Positions 18,101 through 26,876 of a stretch of DNA of 39,880 bases are shown here, in pieces. The stretch covers positions 1-39,880 of the forward strand of contig JAGCCU010000031.1 in assembly GCA_017651515.1 (NCBI GenBank), given 5' to 3'. The DNA is from Muribaculaceae bacterium (GTDB taxonomy: Bacteria; Bacteroidota; Bacteroidia; Bacteroidales; Muribaculaceae). Within the stretch, counting starts at the first letter, position 1, and every line of letters starts with the position of its first letter. A program made the position numbers and the translations under genes. Below the pieces are notes generated by a model that was given only the letters and a program-made list of their open reading frames with translations, was not told where the DNA came from and searched no databases.

Positions 18101-18639
18101 AAAGTGACGTAACAATAAACGACATGCCATCCTATTACGTAAGCCCTGCTCCTACTAATCTACTGGTAAAACTGCCGCATGACATCACTGCCGCACAAGA
18201 CGAAGGTACAAGGCTACACAATCTTCTCAGCCGCATCAACTACAGCAATGATGCCGATAAAGCCTTGATGTTCGGCATAAAACGTGGAATTATCGAAGAA
18301 CAAGGAAAGTGGAACATTTCCAACGTCAAGAGGCTTTTTAACGACTTGTTCACAGATCCCGTCACATCACCTTGGTTTTCCACTGACAATACGATATACA
18401 CTGAACGTAGTCTTGTAGACAATGCCAGTGATACCAAACGCCCCGACCGTGTAGTGCGTCGCCCCGACGGCACCATGATTGTCATAGATTACAAATTCGG
18501 TGAACAAAGAAAGAGTTACCACCGGCAAGTGGCAGAATACATGAGGCGTCTTAAACTTATGGGACATGATAATGTAGAAGGCTATCTGCTCTACATTCAA
18601 CCCGAAACCAATCCTATTGTTATCAAAGTAAAAGAATGA
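15127..18639 (+). CDS. AddA/RecB-like UvrD-family helicase-nuclease
   Basis: The protein has 1170 residues. SF1A helicase motifs appear in order: Walker A ASAGSGKT (14-21), FTNKATDEMKKRI (motif Ia), IDEFQDTS (421-428, Walker B), GDAKQSIYRFR (from about 455), MTIHKSKGLEF (822-832) and YVAFTRPREEL (923-933). The C-terminal PD-(D/E)XK nuclease has D1107 in RPDRVV and D1121-Y-K1123, followed by YHRQVAEYM. This is the AddA layout: ATP-driven unwinding and resection of double-strand ends for RecA recombination. An AddB-type partner normally lies next to addA, but none is present here; upstream is the SUI1 gene and downstream is trpS. Confidence 0.9.
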   Translation: MQETIKNGLQVIKASAGSGKTYTLTLMYIQQLLFCSNSENKLVLRNHPGYHRHILAITFTNKATDEMKKRIITELYQLSQDPVKSDYYEYFQAHCTTETIEGLQNAAAKALMNILFNYSEFTVSTIDSFFQSIVRCFARELDRDYNYEIQVDGDFAVSVAVHLFLVQLARDIKTGGSHNATTIEKWVRDLIHTEVAQGKKWNFYSSTELIKFARKINSELFRSRMTEMRRYLFDTDNGKTVTNLEKIQSFKQMLIKARNYYEAHYKNDFTGKMKEIMNRYGINDEDIKSNAAIYSFLSKDKMKDYELAPSLRDTNADNIRDKFKTKFNPPEQSCTEILQLVGEVVKSFDRWKLLDKMVKNIGLLGLLGVIDEKLEEYRKDTNTILIADTNELIGRIVGDDYKNSIPFIYERAGTWINHYMIDEFQDTSMKQYQNFRPLLYESLSHTNDNFNLIIGDAKQSIYRFRNADPSIFRDHINEDFKNNELHDDTLYTNYRSLPTVIDFNNDIFKKIIDEFAPDTDNSYKAKILRRTYMPKNDLKDFQQEKHAKEPEGLVRIITADSQNDPIKNNEQVLEMLPKYLLKLHERYDWRHIGILCYSHNDGNEIVSRILEHNAAHPEQRIEITSDESMLLKNSAAVQQVISTLRFIDLAQYKIEDEANVDDEESATDKANNVGKPNSRRQNDQRMFRALNDFISLVSTIKPKDAASTGELLAQSLETTKKNETDSSSDTMSYYAELLKELLPDVRTCPLSLTSIVENVVSNIMKKDYEVETTFLMALMDYVIDFEATSVGGTVREFLRYWDQKKDSLAVASASTSDSISIMTIHKSKGLEFECVVIPFLKWKIDDLKDHTLWMPSDYWHEQTSINNIFTEVPNVTYDPKLISPILPLPRKEAEIITKTEDYFTKYLDEIHSDSIIDNLNKTYVAFTRPREELHIFAFTANNTYGNLVLDKAQKMKKEIQGEEQPSDTGIIEFGMPRSIHKREDEKKKKKAESDVTINDMPSYYVSPAPTNLLVKLPHDITAAQDEGTRLHNLLSRINYSNDADKALMFGIKRGIIEEQGKWNISNVKRLFNDLFTDPVTSPWFSTDNTIYTERSLVDNASDTKRPDRVVRRPDGTMIVIDYKFGEQRKSYHRQVAEYMRRLKLMGHDNVEGYLLYIQPETNPIVIKVKE

Positions 18640-18676
18640 TAGTTAAATAGTTAAGACATTATAAGCTAAAGGTGAC

Positions 18677-18691
18677 AGAATCATAGATTCT
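18677..18691 (+). terminator. Weak hairpin after the helicase-nuclease gene
   Basis: AGAATC-ATA-GATTCT is a perfect 6-bp stem 37 nt after the stop codon. It is followed by AT-rich sequence but no continuous T-run, so termination is uncertain. Confidence 0.3.
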
Positions 18692-18734
18692 ACGTTAATT
18701 AATTTATTATCATTCATTATTCTAAAGTTTTTTG

Positions 18735-18742
18735 TAACTTTG
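18735..18742 (+). promoter_or_regulatory. -7 box of trpS
   Basis: TAACTTTG fits TAnnTTTG exactly, 38 nt before the trpS ATG. No TTTG at the expected -33 spacing is visible. Confidence 0.45.
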
Positions 18743-18780
18743 CAAAAGAATTAAAGCATATTAGTATAAATATTGAAATA

Positions 18781-19767
18781 ATGGAAAAAGTAGTAAGTGG
18801 AATCCGGCCGACAGGAAACCTGCATCTGGGCAATTACTTCGGAGCAGTGCGTAGTTTTGTGAAAATGCAAGATGAATACAATTGTATGTTCTTCATTGCT
18901 GACTGGCACTCGCTCACCACTCATCCAAAGCCCGGCGACATTCAGCAGAGTGCACGCACAATCCTTGCCGAATATCTCGCCTGCGGTATAGATCCAGAGA
19001 AAGCCCCCATATATATACAAAGTGACGTTTCGGAAACCTTGGAACTGTATCTGTATTTGAACATGAACATGTACCTTGGCGAATTAGAGCGCGTGACCAC
19101 CTTCAAGGAAAAGGCTCGCAAGCAGCCCGACAACGTAAATGCCGGACTTCTCACCTATCCCACGCTCATGGCGGCCGACATCCTGCAGCACCGCGCTGCA
19201 AAAGTTCCTGTAGGTAAAGATCAGGAACAAAACATGGAGATGGCCCGCAAGTGTGCACGTCGCTTCAACAACATCTATGGCGTAGAGTTTTTCCCTGAGC
19301 CACAGAATTTCTACTTCAGCGACAAGGCCATAAAAATACCTGGACTGGACGGAAGCGGTAAGATGGGCAAGAGCGAAGGCAACTGCATCTATCTACGCGA
19401 TGACGACAAAACCATACGTAAAAAAGTCATGAAAGCCGTTACCGACAACGGTCCACAGACTCCCAACAGCCCTCGCCCTGAAGTGATTGAGAATCTGTTC
19501 ACCTTCCTCCGCATAGTCAGCGCTCCCGACGTGTACGACTATTTCGATGCTCAGTGGAATGACTGTACTCTGCGCTATGGCGACCTGAAAAAACAGATTG
19601 CCGAAGACCTGTGCGCATTGGTGGCACCCATTCGTGAAAAAATCGAGGCCTACAGTGCCGATACCGCCATGCTTGACCGCATAGCACGTCAAGGAGCAGA
19701 GTTAGCTCGCGAGAGTGCACAGTCCACATTGCGTGAAGTACGCAAGATTATCGGCTTTCGCATTTAA
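18781..19767 (+). CDS. trpS: Tryptophanyl-tRNA synthetase
   Basis: The enzyme has 328 residues, the normal bacterial TrpRS length, and is class Ic. The HIGH-like motif is H15-L-G-N in PTGNLHLGNYFGA and the KMSKS-like loop is K194-M-G-K-S198. PTLMAADILQHRAAKVPVGKDQEQ is characteristic of TrpRS. It charges tRNA-Trp. It starts a group with the glycosidase-like lipoprotein (18-nt gap) and queA. Confidence 0.97.
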   Translation: MEKVVSGIRPTGNLHLGNYFGAVRSFVKMQDEYNCMFFIADWHSLTTHPKPGDIQQSARTILAEYLACGIDPEKAPIYIQSDVSETLELYLYLNMNMYLGELERVTTFKEKARKQPDNVNAGLLTYPTLMAADILQHRAAKVPVGKDQEQNMEMARKCARRFNNIYGVEFFPEPQNFYFSDKAIKIPGLDGSGKMGKSEGNCIYLRDDDKTIRKKVMKAVTDNGPQTPNSPRPEVIENLFTFLRIVSAPDVYDYFDAQWNDCTLRYGDLKKQIAEDLCALVAPIREKIEAYSADTAMLDRIARQGAELARESAQSTLREVRKIIGFRI

Positions 19768-19785
19768 CGACAATACGTTGCAATA

Positions 19786-21891
19786 ATGAGAACGTGGCAT
19801 GTGGTCCTTCTGGCTATAACCTGCATGATATCAGCATGCACGGGGTGGCATAATAGGGGGAAAGTCATTGCCCAAAACGAAGCTTTCGTTCTCACTGGCG
19901 ACAGCCTTATTGAAGGCAATATCATTGCCACAGCATCAACCGACAACTTTATCGAGTCAAGCCTTACAAGAGAACGGCTCGACTCGATTGTTCGTTTGTA
20001 TGCCCTAAGCGCAGGACATGACCGCGCACTGCCGGTTTTTGTCGGCGGCAAGCCCTGGCATAGCACCGAAAACCATGATGAGTATGTGCAGTACAAGTCT
20101 CCTCAACGTCTTGTCAATGCGCTACACAGAATGTCAATAGACCACATTGCCGAAGCAAGCACAGGCGACACATTTGATGCCCAAGGCGACACAGTGGCAC
20201 TCTACTGCGCCATATACCTCAGTCTTGCACACATCAACCCTGCCCGATCGATGGCAACCCTCAGGAATCTGGTACACGGCAACGAGGTAACACCATGTAA
20301 CGGATGGCCTGCAAGCGGTACAAGACTTGCGTGGGCTATTGCAGCATGGGAAGTATATCTTGCCACTGCCGACCAACAATGGCTTACGTTTGTCCACAAC
20401 GTCCTCGCAAGCACGCTTAACACCGACTGTCACTTGCTTCAAAACCGTGACACGCATCTCATGCACGGCTACGCAGGAAATCAGTTGCAGGAGTTCTATC
20501 CCTCATGGATGGGAGATATAGACAAGGTTGAGACTATGCCCCTTCTTACCAGTGCCATCACCATGCGGGCGATGGAAATACTTGACGAAATTGACGAAGA
20601 ACTTGGATTCAATCACCAACACGGATATGATGCCACGCGTCTTGAATCTGCAATCAATCAGCAGCTGTGGAGCGAACGCCGCGGCCGCTACGCTGCCTAT
20701 CTTTATGGCAATCCCTACGTTCTGCGTGCACCAATCATAGACAACTTAGCCCAACCACTATCGGTGATATGGGGTATTGCCGATGATGACCGTGCAGCAA
20801 CATTGATTAACAAGACACCTCTCACTCTGTTAGGTGTACCGGTAATCTTCCCATGGGCTTCCATCGTGGAACCTTACTTCACACATCCGTCATGGTCAGC
20901 CATCCAGGCTCTTTGGACGATTGCAGCAATGACGGTGGGCAACGACGACATGGTGAGACTGGGCATTGCATCACTTTATCGCGTTCAGGCACTTTTTCAG
21001 TCACGCCACATCACCATTCAGGGAGAGCCGCGCAACGACTTGCTCACTGCTGCCAGCAATCAGGCAATCTTACTTCGTGTACTGGCCGGCATCACCTACC
21101 TTCCCGATGGCATTGAAATAAATCCATATATACCGGAGTGCTTCCCTGGCGATAAAACCATCAAGGGACTTCACGTTAAAAAAGCAACTATCGACATTAC
21201 GATAAGTGGAACAGGCAACAACGTCCAGACCATAGAGATTGACGGGGAACCTGTTGACGGCACTTTTATCCCATCGACACTTACCGGTCATCACAAGGTA
21301 AGCATACAAGTCACCAAAGGCCACACGACTCATGGTGTGACAGTTGCCACAACTGGCATATCGCTACCGCCTCCACCTGATGTTGTATGGACCGCCGACA
21401 GCGGCTATATTACTGACTATGTAACCGGTGGACGATACATGATGCTCAATAATGGCAGATTCAATTTTAGTGTAGGCGATATTGCTTTCGCAATACCGGA
21501 AAGCAAGAGCAACATAGAAATCTCGGCCGCCAGGGCAAACAAATACGGCTTCGGTTTCATAGCACGGCCACACCTGTTCGTTCGCAACTGGATGCAAGAA
21601 ATAGGCTTAGGTGTGCAACTCGACAGCCTTGATTTTCATATCGTAACAGAACATGCTGGACAATATCTAATGCAAATGTATTACACAAATCAAGGCAACA
21701 CCGATGCGATGATGGTAAACATAAACTCACACCATCAAGGCTCATTCATCATGCCTTCAGGTTCCGACACTTTGTCTACCAACATGCTCACGGTGCGGCT
21801 GTTGCGTGGTCGCAACCATGTAGTAATGCAACGACCTGGCAATATCCTTCAGACAGCCAATCCCATTAATCTCCGTATCATCAAGCAATAA
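19786..21891 (+). CDS. Lipoprotein with six-hairpin (alpha/alpha)6 glycosidase-like domain
   Basis: The product has 701 residues. The N-terminus MRTWHVVLLAITCMISAC carries a lipobox with Cys18, so it is membrane-anchored in the envelope. Residues about 60-430 look like an (alpha/alpha)6 barrel of the glycogen-debranching, MGH1-like and GH78/GH63 group: paired Trp-rich helices, GWPASGTRLAWAIAAWEVY, RGRYAAYLYG, and a late ASNQAILLRVLAGITYLPDGIEINPYIP stretch as in rhamnosidase-like enzymes. The C-terminal 250 residues or so are predicted beta-rich. The fold is my inference and I cannot name the substrate or catalytic acids. It lies between trpS and queA with 18-nt and 5-nt gaps, so it is probably co-transcribed with housekeeping genes. 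Confidence 0.65.
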   Translation: MRTWHVVLLAITCMISACTGWHNRGKVIAQNEAFVLTGDSLIEGNIIATASTDNFIESSLTRERLDSIVRLYALSAGHDRALPVFVGGKPWHSTENHDEYVQYKSPQRLVNALHRMSIDHIAEASTGDTFDAQGDTVALYCAIYLSLAHINPARSMATLRNLVHGNEVTPCNGWPASGTRLAWAIAAWEVYLATADQQWLTFVHNVLASTLNTDCHLLQNRDTHLMHGYAGNQLQEFYPSWMGDIDKVETMPLLTSAITMRAMEILDEIDEELGFNHQHGYDATRLESAINQQLWSERRGRYAAYLYGNPYVLRAPIIDNLAQPLSVIWGIADDDRAATLINKTPLTLLGVPVIFPWASIVEPYFTHPSWSAIQALWTIAAMTVGNDDMVRLGIASLYRVQALFQSRHITIQGEPRNDLLTAASNQAILLRVLAGITYLPDGIEINPYIPECFPGDKTIKGLHVKKATIDITISGTGNNVQTIEIDGEPVDGTFIPSTLTGHHKVSIQVTKGHTTHGVTVATTGISLPPPPDVVWTADSGYITDYVTGGRYMMLNNGRFNFSVGDIAFAIPESKSNIEISAARANKYGFGFIARPHLFVRNWMQEIGLGVQLDSLDFHIVTEHAGQYLMQMYYTNQGNTDAMMVNINSHHQGSFIMPSGSDTLSTNMLTVRLLRGRNHVVMQRPGNILQTANPINLRIIKQ

Positions 21892-21896
21892 CTACC

Positions 21897-23135
21897 ATGA
21901 ACAATATTGAGAACATCAGAAACATACGCATTGCCGACTACAACTACGACCTACCCGAGCACCGCATTGCCAAGCACCCACTTGCACTGCGCGAGCAGTG
22001 CCGCCTGTTGTGCTGGCACAACGGCAAAATTGTCGACAGGCACTTCTACGACGTGCCCGAACTATTGCCACAAAATGCCATACTTATTTATAACAACACA
22101 CGCGTCATCAATGCCCGATTGCGTTTCAAGAAAACAACTGGCTCGACAATAGAAATCTTCTGTCTTGAACCGGTCGCTCCGCGTGACTACGCACTGGTAT
22201 TTCAATCTACTCATTCCTGCACTTGGCAGTGTCTAGTGGGAAACAGCAAGCGATGGAAACAAGGCCCGCTAGAGCAAGTGCTCTACATCGACGGTGAGAC
22301 AATCACCGTCACCGCCACGCGAGGAGAGGCACACGGCAATTCGTGGCACATTACCTTCGAATGGGATGGCAACGGCATCACCTTTGCTACCATCCTCGAG
22401 CACATAGGCGAGATACCTATCCCGCCGTACCTGAACCGTCGTACGGAGAGCAGCGACAGCACTGACTACCAAACCGTCTACAGTCACATCGACGGCAGTG
22501 TTGCAGCACCCACTGCCGGACTTCACTTCACCGACGAGCTATTGGCGGAGTGTGATCGCCGCGGCATCCTACGCCGTGAACTCACCTTGCACGTGGGCGC
22601 AGGTACGTTCCAACCGGTGAAAAGTGAGGAAATAGGCAACCATGACATGCACTATGAGTGGGTAGAGGTACCACGTGACTTGATAGCCGAACTCGCCGAC
22701 ACTAACCGACCCGTTATTGCCGTGGGAACGACCTCGGTGCGCACGCTTGAGAGCCTTTACTATATGGGACAAATTTTGTGTGACGACCCCAATGCTACCG
22801 ACCTCACTGTACGCCAGTGGATGCCTTACACCACACCGTGTGTCATCAGTGCAAATGAGGCCCTGAAAGCCATTGTGCAGCATCTTGACAGCAATGGTCT
22901 CGACAGCCTTGTAGCAAGCACGCAATTAATGATTGCCCCTGGCTTCAAGTACCGCATTATCAACGGAATGATCACCAACTTCCATCAGCCACAGTCCACA
23001 CTGTTGCTACTCGTGGCAGCTTTTACCGATGCCCACCGTTGGCGCGACATCTACGACCATGCACTAGCTTGCGACTACCGATTCCTTAGCTACGGAGACG
23101 CCTGCTTGCTCACCCACGATCATAATGACATTTAA
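21897..23135 (+). CDS. queA: S-adenosylmethionine:tRNA ribosyltransferase-isomerase
   Basis: The enzyme has 412 residues, longer than the classical form of about 350 because of extra loops. Signature motifs are YDLPEHRIA (near 18), LIYNNTRVINARL, VAAPTAGLHFT, TTSVRTLESLY and MITNFHQPQSTLLLLVAAF. It transfers the ribosyl part of SAM to preQ1-modified tRNA to make epoxyqueuosine, the penultimate queuosine step. It follows the glycosidase-like gene after 5 nt. Confidence 0.95.
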   Translation: MNNIENIRNIRIADYNYDLPEHRIAKHPLALREQCRLLCWHNGKIVDRHFYDVPELLPQNAILIYNNTRVINARLRFKKTTGSTIEIFCLEPVAPRDYALVFQSTHSCTWQCLVGNSKRWKQGPLEQVLYIDGETITVTATRGEAHGNSWHITFEWDGNGITFATILEHIGEIPIPPYLNRRTESSDSTDYQTVYSHIDGSVAAPTAGLHFTDELLAECDRRGILRRELTLHVGAGTFQPVKSEEIGNHDMHYEWVEVPRDLIAELADTNRPVIAVGTTSVRTLESLYYMGQILCDDPNATDLTVRQWMPYTTPCVISANEALKAIVQHLDSNGLDSLVASTQLMIAPGFKYRIINGMITNFHQPQSTLLLLVAAFTDAHRWRDIYDHALACDYRFLSYGDACLLTHDHNDI

Positions 23136-23199
23136 ATTGCGTAAAAAGCAGAAATAATGGGGCCTACCCTTTTTTCGTTAACAATAATTAACGGAAACA

Positions 23200-23232
23200 C
23201 TTGCGTTAAATATAAAATTATAAGTTACTTTG
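23200..23232 (+). promoter_or_regulatory. Candidate promoter of the second LRR-dockerin gene
   Basis: CTTG (23200-23203), 21 nt, TTACTTTG (23225-23232): one mismatch in each box. The start would be near 23239, leaving a leader of about 118 nt. A 6-bp hairpin CGTTAA-CAATAA-TTAACG (23176-23193) lies just upstream. Confidence 0.4.
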
Positions 23233-23356
23233 CAAAATTATATTTAAATAGCAATTTACTATAGTCTTTTTATTTCAAATAATACTATCCTTCTATAAAC
23301 ACAACCATCATTCATTTCAAAGAATTATTGTTTAACTAATCAAATATTTTAAGACT

Positions 23357-26300
23357 ATGAAGAAAAAACTACTAACCATGCTGTTTGCCGTGCTGATTAC
23401 ATTACCAGCATTCACAGCAGCTGCTTTCGAGGTCGGTAACCTGGCCTTTGAAACAATGACGCAGTCAGGCATTACCATGGTAATATGTACTGGTCTGAGT
23501 GCAGCCGGCAAGACTGCGAACTCCAACGGCACCATCGGTACAATCACCATCCCATCGGGCGTAAGCTACGGTTCTAACAACTATCGTGTATGGTCTATTG
23601 CCGAAAGTGCGTTTGCCGACACCAAGATTACCGGCGTTAGAATTTTATGGGGTATATATGCCATTAACAATAATGCTTTCAAGAACTGCACCCAAATGAC
23701 CTTTGCATTTTTGGCAAGTTCTGTAAATTATCTTGGCACTGATGCTTTCTGGGGGTGTTCGAAACTAAAGAGTGTTTATTGGTGCAGTTTCGGTTTGCCC
23801 GCTGGGGTTATGTCCACTTCATTTCCAAGCAACTCCGACATGACACTCTATATCAACTATGAGCAGACAAATTCAATTAATGATATTAAAGCTTCAACTT
23901 TCGGAAGCAGATTTGCTGACGTTGCCTTTAACAACAGTGGAGCTTCAGACATGGTTGTAGGCGGCACAGACTATGGCTATGGCTTGACAATCGGCACTTA
24001 CGACACGAAGGACTACGGCGTCGCCCGCGATGCTACGGTAACGTACTTTAAGAATACTGTCACATCAATCACCGGCAGAACTCAATCTTCTTCTTCAAAT
24101 CAAGACTATAATGGCGTTTACTATAAGTGGACCAAGATTGGAATGTATGCCCTGGCCGCAAACAACACGGTCCAGACCATTGACCTGACTAGTGCTATTA
24201 ATCTGACTACTATCAACAATTATGCATTTTACAAAAGCACAGCACTGACCAAACTCACACTTCCAAAGTCACTTCTTGGAATTTATTCATCTAGTGTAGA
24301 GGGTTGCACAGCACTGACAGAATTTGCCGTACACAGTGACAACAGCGTATATTCAGCATATGACGGCTGCCTCTACAACAAAAACAAATCGGCACTTTGG
24401 ACAGTTCCAGAGGGCAAGGAAGGCACTGTATCATTTCCCTCGACATTGGTGACAGTCGGCAGTTGGGCATTCTACAAATGCAAGAAAGTAACATCGGCCT
24501 GGCTACCCTACGGCGTTAAAACAATAAACAATGGTGCGTTCTACGCTGCAAGCAATCTCGGAATTGTCAGGATTCCCAGTTCGGTGACCTCACTGAGTAA
24601 TGACCGCGTGTTCAACGGTGTCAATAGTACCTGCTTCATCTTATGCAATATGGGAAACCCGCCATCGGTAACCGCCAGCAGCTACTTCGGCACCAACTCG
24701 TCTATGTCACTATATGTGCCTTACGGTAAAAATTCGACTTACCAAAATGCCGGATGGACTGGGTTCAAGAATGTGAACTACAATGACGAACAAGCATATG
24801 ACCTATCATATTATTCTAATAATAATAATCTTTGCTATACAATAACCAGTACCGCAGCTTGTACCGTCAACGGCTCGAACTATGACGGCCGAGCAAAGTT
24901 AGTATGCTATGGTTTAACAGGTTATTACGGCGACGAGGTTACTACCATAACTGTTCCCGCCAGCATTTCATTCGGTGGCAAGACCTATGCTGTTACCAAG
25001 ATTGGCGAAGACGCATTCAACAGGCGCTACAATTACACCGTAGCAGGCTGCGCCAACGTGGACACTATCGGAGAATACGCTTTCCAAGGCCAACCGATTA
25101 CCAGCTACGCCTTCACCCATAATCTAAAGCGTATCGAATCACTAGCATTTGAATCTGCCGGACTAACGGGTACGGTACATATTCCATTCGGTGTAACGTA
25201 TGTGGGTCCAGGTTCTTTTGGCACCGGTAAGTACAGCCGCATCATCATACCAGGATCCGTCACTCACTTGGCAGGTAATTTCTGCAAAAACACTACAACC
25301 TTAACCGAACTTATACTAAACAAAAACAGCAGCAGTTACTACAATTCTTCGTCATGGGACCTTGGCTCCGTACCTGGCACATGTTATATCCGCGTTCCTA
25401 TGGGTGTGGTCAACCAATACAAGCTGAACAGCAAGCTGAACTCGCGTGCAAGCTATATTACCGGCGGTGCATACGACTATATATATGGCACAAATTATAC
25501 TGGTCGATATAACATATCGATTACCAGCACGGCCCAAACCACTTATAATGGTAAGACATATGCAGGAACAGCAAAATATGTTTATCACCCCAATATCAAA
25601 GCTTCATCAAACACATACGACTATGGTTGGTCAATAAATGAAGAAGACGCCACCGTGAGTTCAGACAAGCGCCAATACCTAATGACTGAGATTGGAGACT
25701 CGCTGCTCGCTGGCGTGACCAACTTTGGCATCGGTGATATCCCTAAGACCATCACACGCATTGGCCACGATGCATTCTTCAAAGCTACCGGATGTACCAA
25801 AACCGACCTTACGCTCCCCGATGGCCTGACATACATCGGCGACTATGCGTTCAACAGCTCTAACCTGTCTGGTGAAATCAAGATTCCAGAGTCGGTAAAC
25901 TTTATCGGCAAGTATGCTTTATACAATATGCCGAACTTACACTCCATTTACTTCAAAGTCAGCAAACCTACCACCCTTTCAAGCTATGCTTGGGGCATAA
26001 ATAATGCAAATGACTTCACCGTTTGGGTTCCAAACAAGTATGCACACAACTACTTAGCAACAGCCAAGGGCTGGGGCACTGGTTATGGTGATGCCAGCAG
26101 CAAGGTTGCAGTCTGGATCAAGTCTCTTGTAACTACTATGATGTTCAGCTCTGAAGTACCCACCGACCTCCAAGGAACCGATATAGATGCCTATTACGCA
26201 AGTGCCTATGACAAGAACAACTCCACCGCACAGGTGACTCTCTCAAAGGCCAATTTGGCACCGGGGAACACTGGTCTGCTACTGGTGAATTTGACAGTCA

Positions 26301-26749
26301 ACAAGGAATATCGCATCAAGCGGCCCTCCGGCAATGTGATGTCTCCAATGACCAACTACTTCATTGCAGCATCGCTCAACAACGGCAACAACGTAGATGT
26401 GTATAACCAGACAGTGGGATACTATTGGGATCCTAACGCTTCGACGCCGCACTTCGTAAAGCCAACCGGCAGCTACACCATCACTCCGGGCTCGGCATAC
26501 CTCAAGCTGAGCAGCAGCGAAGCAGGCAGCATTAAGGATGTGTATACCAACCTATGGCCAAATAGTGGCCTTCTTGGTGACCTGGACGACAGCAAATTTA
26601 TTGACGTGGAAGACGTCAATGCAGCCATCAACATCATCTTGAAGAAAAAGACCGTGGCCGACTATCCTGGCAATGGTGACATGGACGGCAATGGTTTCAT
26701 CGACGTTGAAGACGTGAACGCTATGATTAACATCATCCTAAAGCTGTAG
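23357..26749 (+). CDS. Large BspA-like LRR surface protein with C-terminal dockerin-like pair
   Basis: The product has 1130 residues. A signal peptide (MKKKLLTMLFAVLITLPAFTAAA) precedes three related modules beginning near 24, 480 and 715. Each opens with a beta segment of the type Y.ITSTA...NG..Y.G.A and continues with LRR_5 repeats (IGEDAF, LTLPDGLTYIGDYAF). Residues about 940-1070 are a non-LRR region. The C-terminus has two calcium-loop repeats, GDLDDSKFIDVEDVN (1074-1088) and GDMDGNGFIDVEDVN (1107-1121), each followed by an INIIL helix, a typical dockerin arrangement. It is probably exported and displayed or bound through the dockerin. The binding partner and ligand are unknown. Confidence 0.9.
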   Translation: MKKKLLTMLFAVLITLPAFTAAAFEVGNLAFETMTQSGITMVICTGLSAAGKTANSNGTIGTITIPSGVSYGSNNYRVWSIAESAFADTKITGVRILWGIYAINNNAFKNCTQMTFAFLASSVNYLGTDAFWGCSKLKSVYWCSFGLPAGVMSTSFPSNSDMTLYINYEQTNSINDIKASTFGSRFADVAFNNSGASDMVVGGTDYGYGLTIGTYDTKDYGVARDATVTYFKNTVTSITGRTQSSSSNQDYNGVYYKWTKIGMYALAANNTVQTIDLTSAINLTTINNYAFYKSTALTKLTLPKSLLGIYSSSVEGCTALTEFAVHSDNSVYSAYDGCLYNKNKSALWTVPEGKEGTVSFPSTLVTVGSWAFYKCKKVTSAWLPYGVKTINNGAFYAASNLGIVRIPSSVTSLSNDRVFNGVNSTCFILCNMGNPPSVTASSYFGTNSSMSLYVPYGKNSTYQNAGWTGFKNVNYNDEQAYDLSYYSNNNNLCYTITSTAACTVNGSNYDGRAKLVCYGLTGYYGDEVTTITVPASISFGGKTYAVTKIGEDAFNRRYNYTVAGCANVDTIGEYAFQGQPITSYAFTHNLKRIESLAFESAGLTGTVHIPFGVTYVGPGSFGTGKYSRIIIPGSVTHLAGNFCKNTTTLTELILNKNSSSYYNSSSWDLGSVPGTCYIRVPMGVVNQYKLNSKLNSRASYITGGAYDYIYGTNYTGRYNISITSTAQTTYNGKTYAGTAKYVYHPNIKASSNTYDYGWSINEEDATVSSDKRQYLMTEIGDSLLAGVTNFGIGDIPKTITRIGHDAFFKATGCTKTDLTLPDGLTYIGDYAFNSSNLSGEIKIPESVNFIGKYALYNMPNLHSIYFKVSKPTTLSSYAWGINNANDFTVWVPNKYAHNYLATAKGWGTGYGDASSKVAVWIKSLVTTMMFSSEVPTDLQGTDIDAYYASAYDKNNSTAQVTLSKANLAPGNTGLLLVNLTVNKEYRIKRPSGNVMSPMTNYFIAASLNNGNNVDVYNQTVGYYWDPNASTPHFVKPTGSYTITPGSAYLKLSSSEAGSIKDVYTNLWPNSGLLGDLDDSKFIDVEDVNAAINIILKKKTVADYPGNGDMDGNGFIDVEDVNAMINIILKL

Positions 26750-26798
26750 TTTACTGCCAATCCACCACATTGAAAGAGGAAAAACAGACAATTAAAGC

Positions 26799-26832
26799 AA
26801 CACACCTCTGACTCCAAGTCAGGGGTGTGTTT
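26799..26832 (+). terminator. Terminator after the LRR-dockerin gene
   Basis: AACACACCTCTGAC / GTCAGGGGTGTGTT form a 14-position stem (one T-G pair, loop TCCAA) followed by TATTAACC. It lies 50 nt after the stop and could also serve the convergent regulator gene from the other side. Confidence 0.8.
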
Positions 26833-26876
26833 ATTAACCTTATATAATACTAGAATATCTAGATCCTATAGATTTA

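Noticed and set aside
23176-23193. CGTTAA-CAATAA-TTAACG hairpin after queA as a terminator
   Set aside because: Short AT-rich stem preceded, not followed, by a T-run on the plus strand; insufficient for a terminator call.
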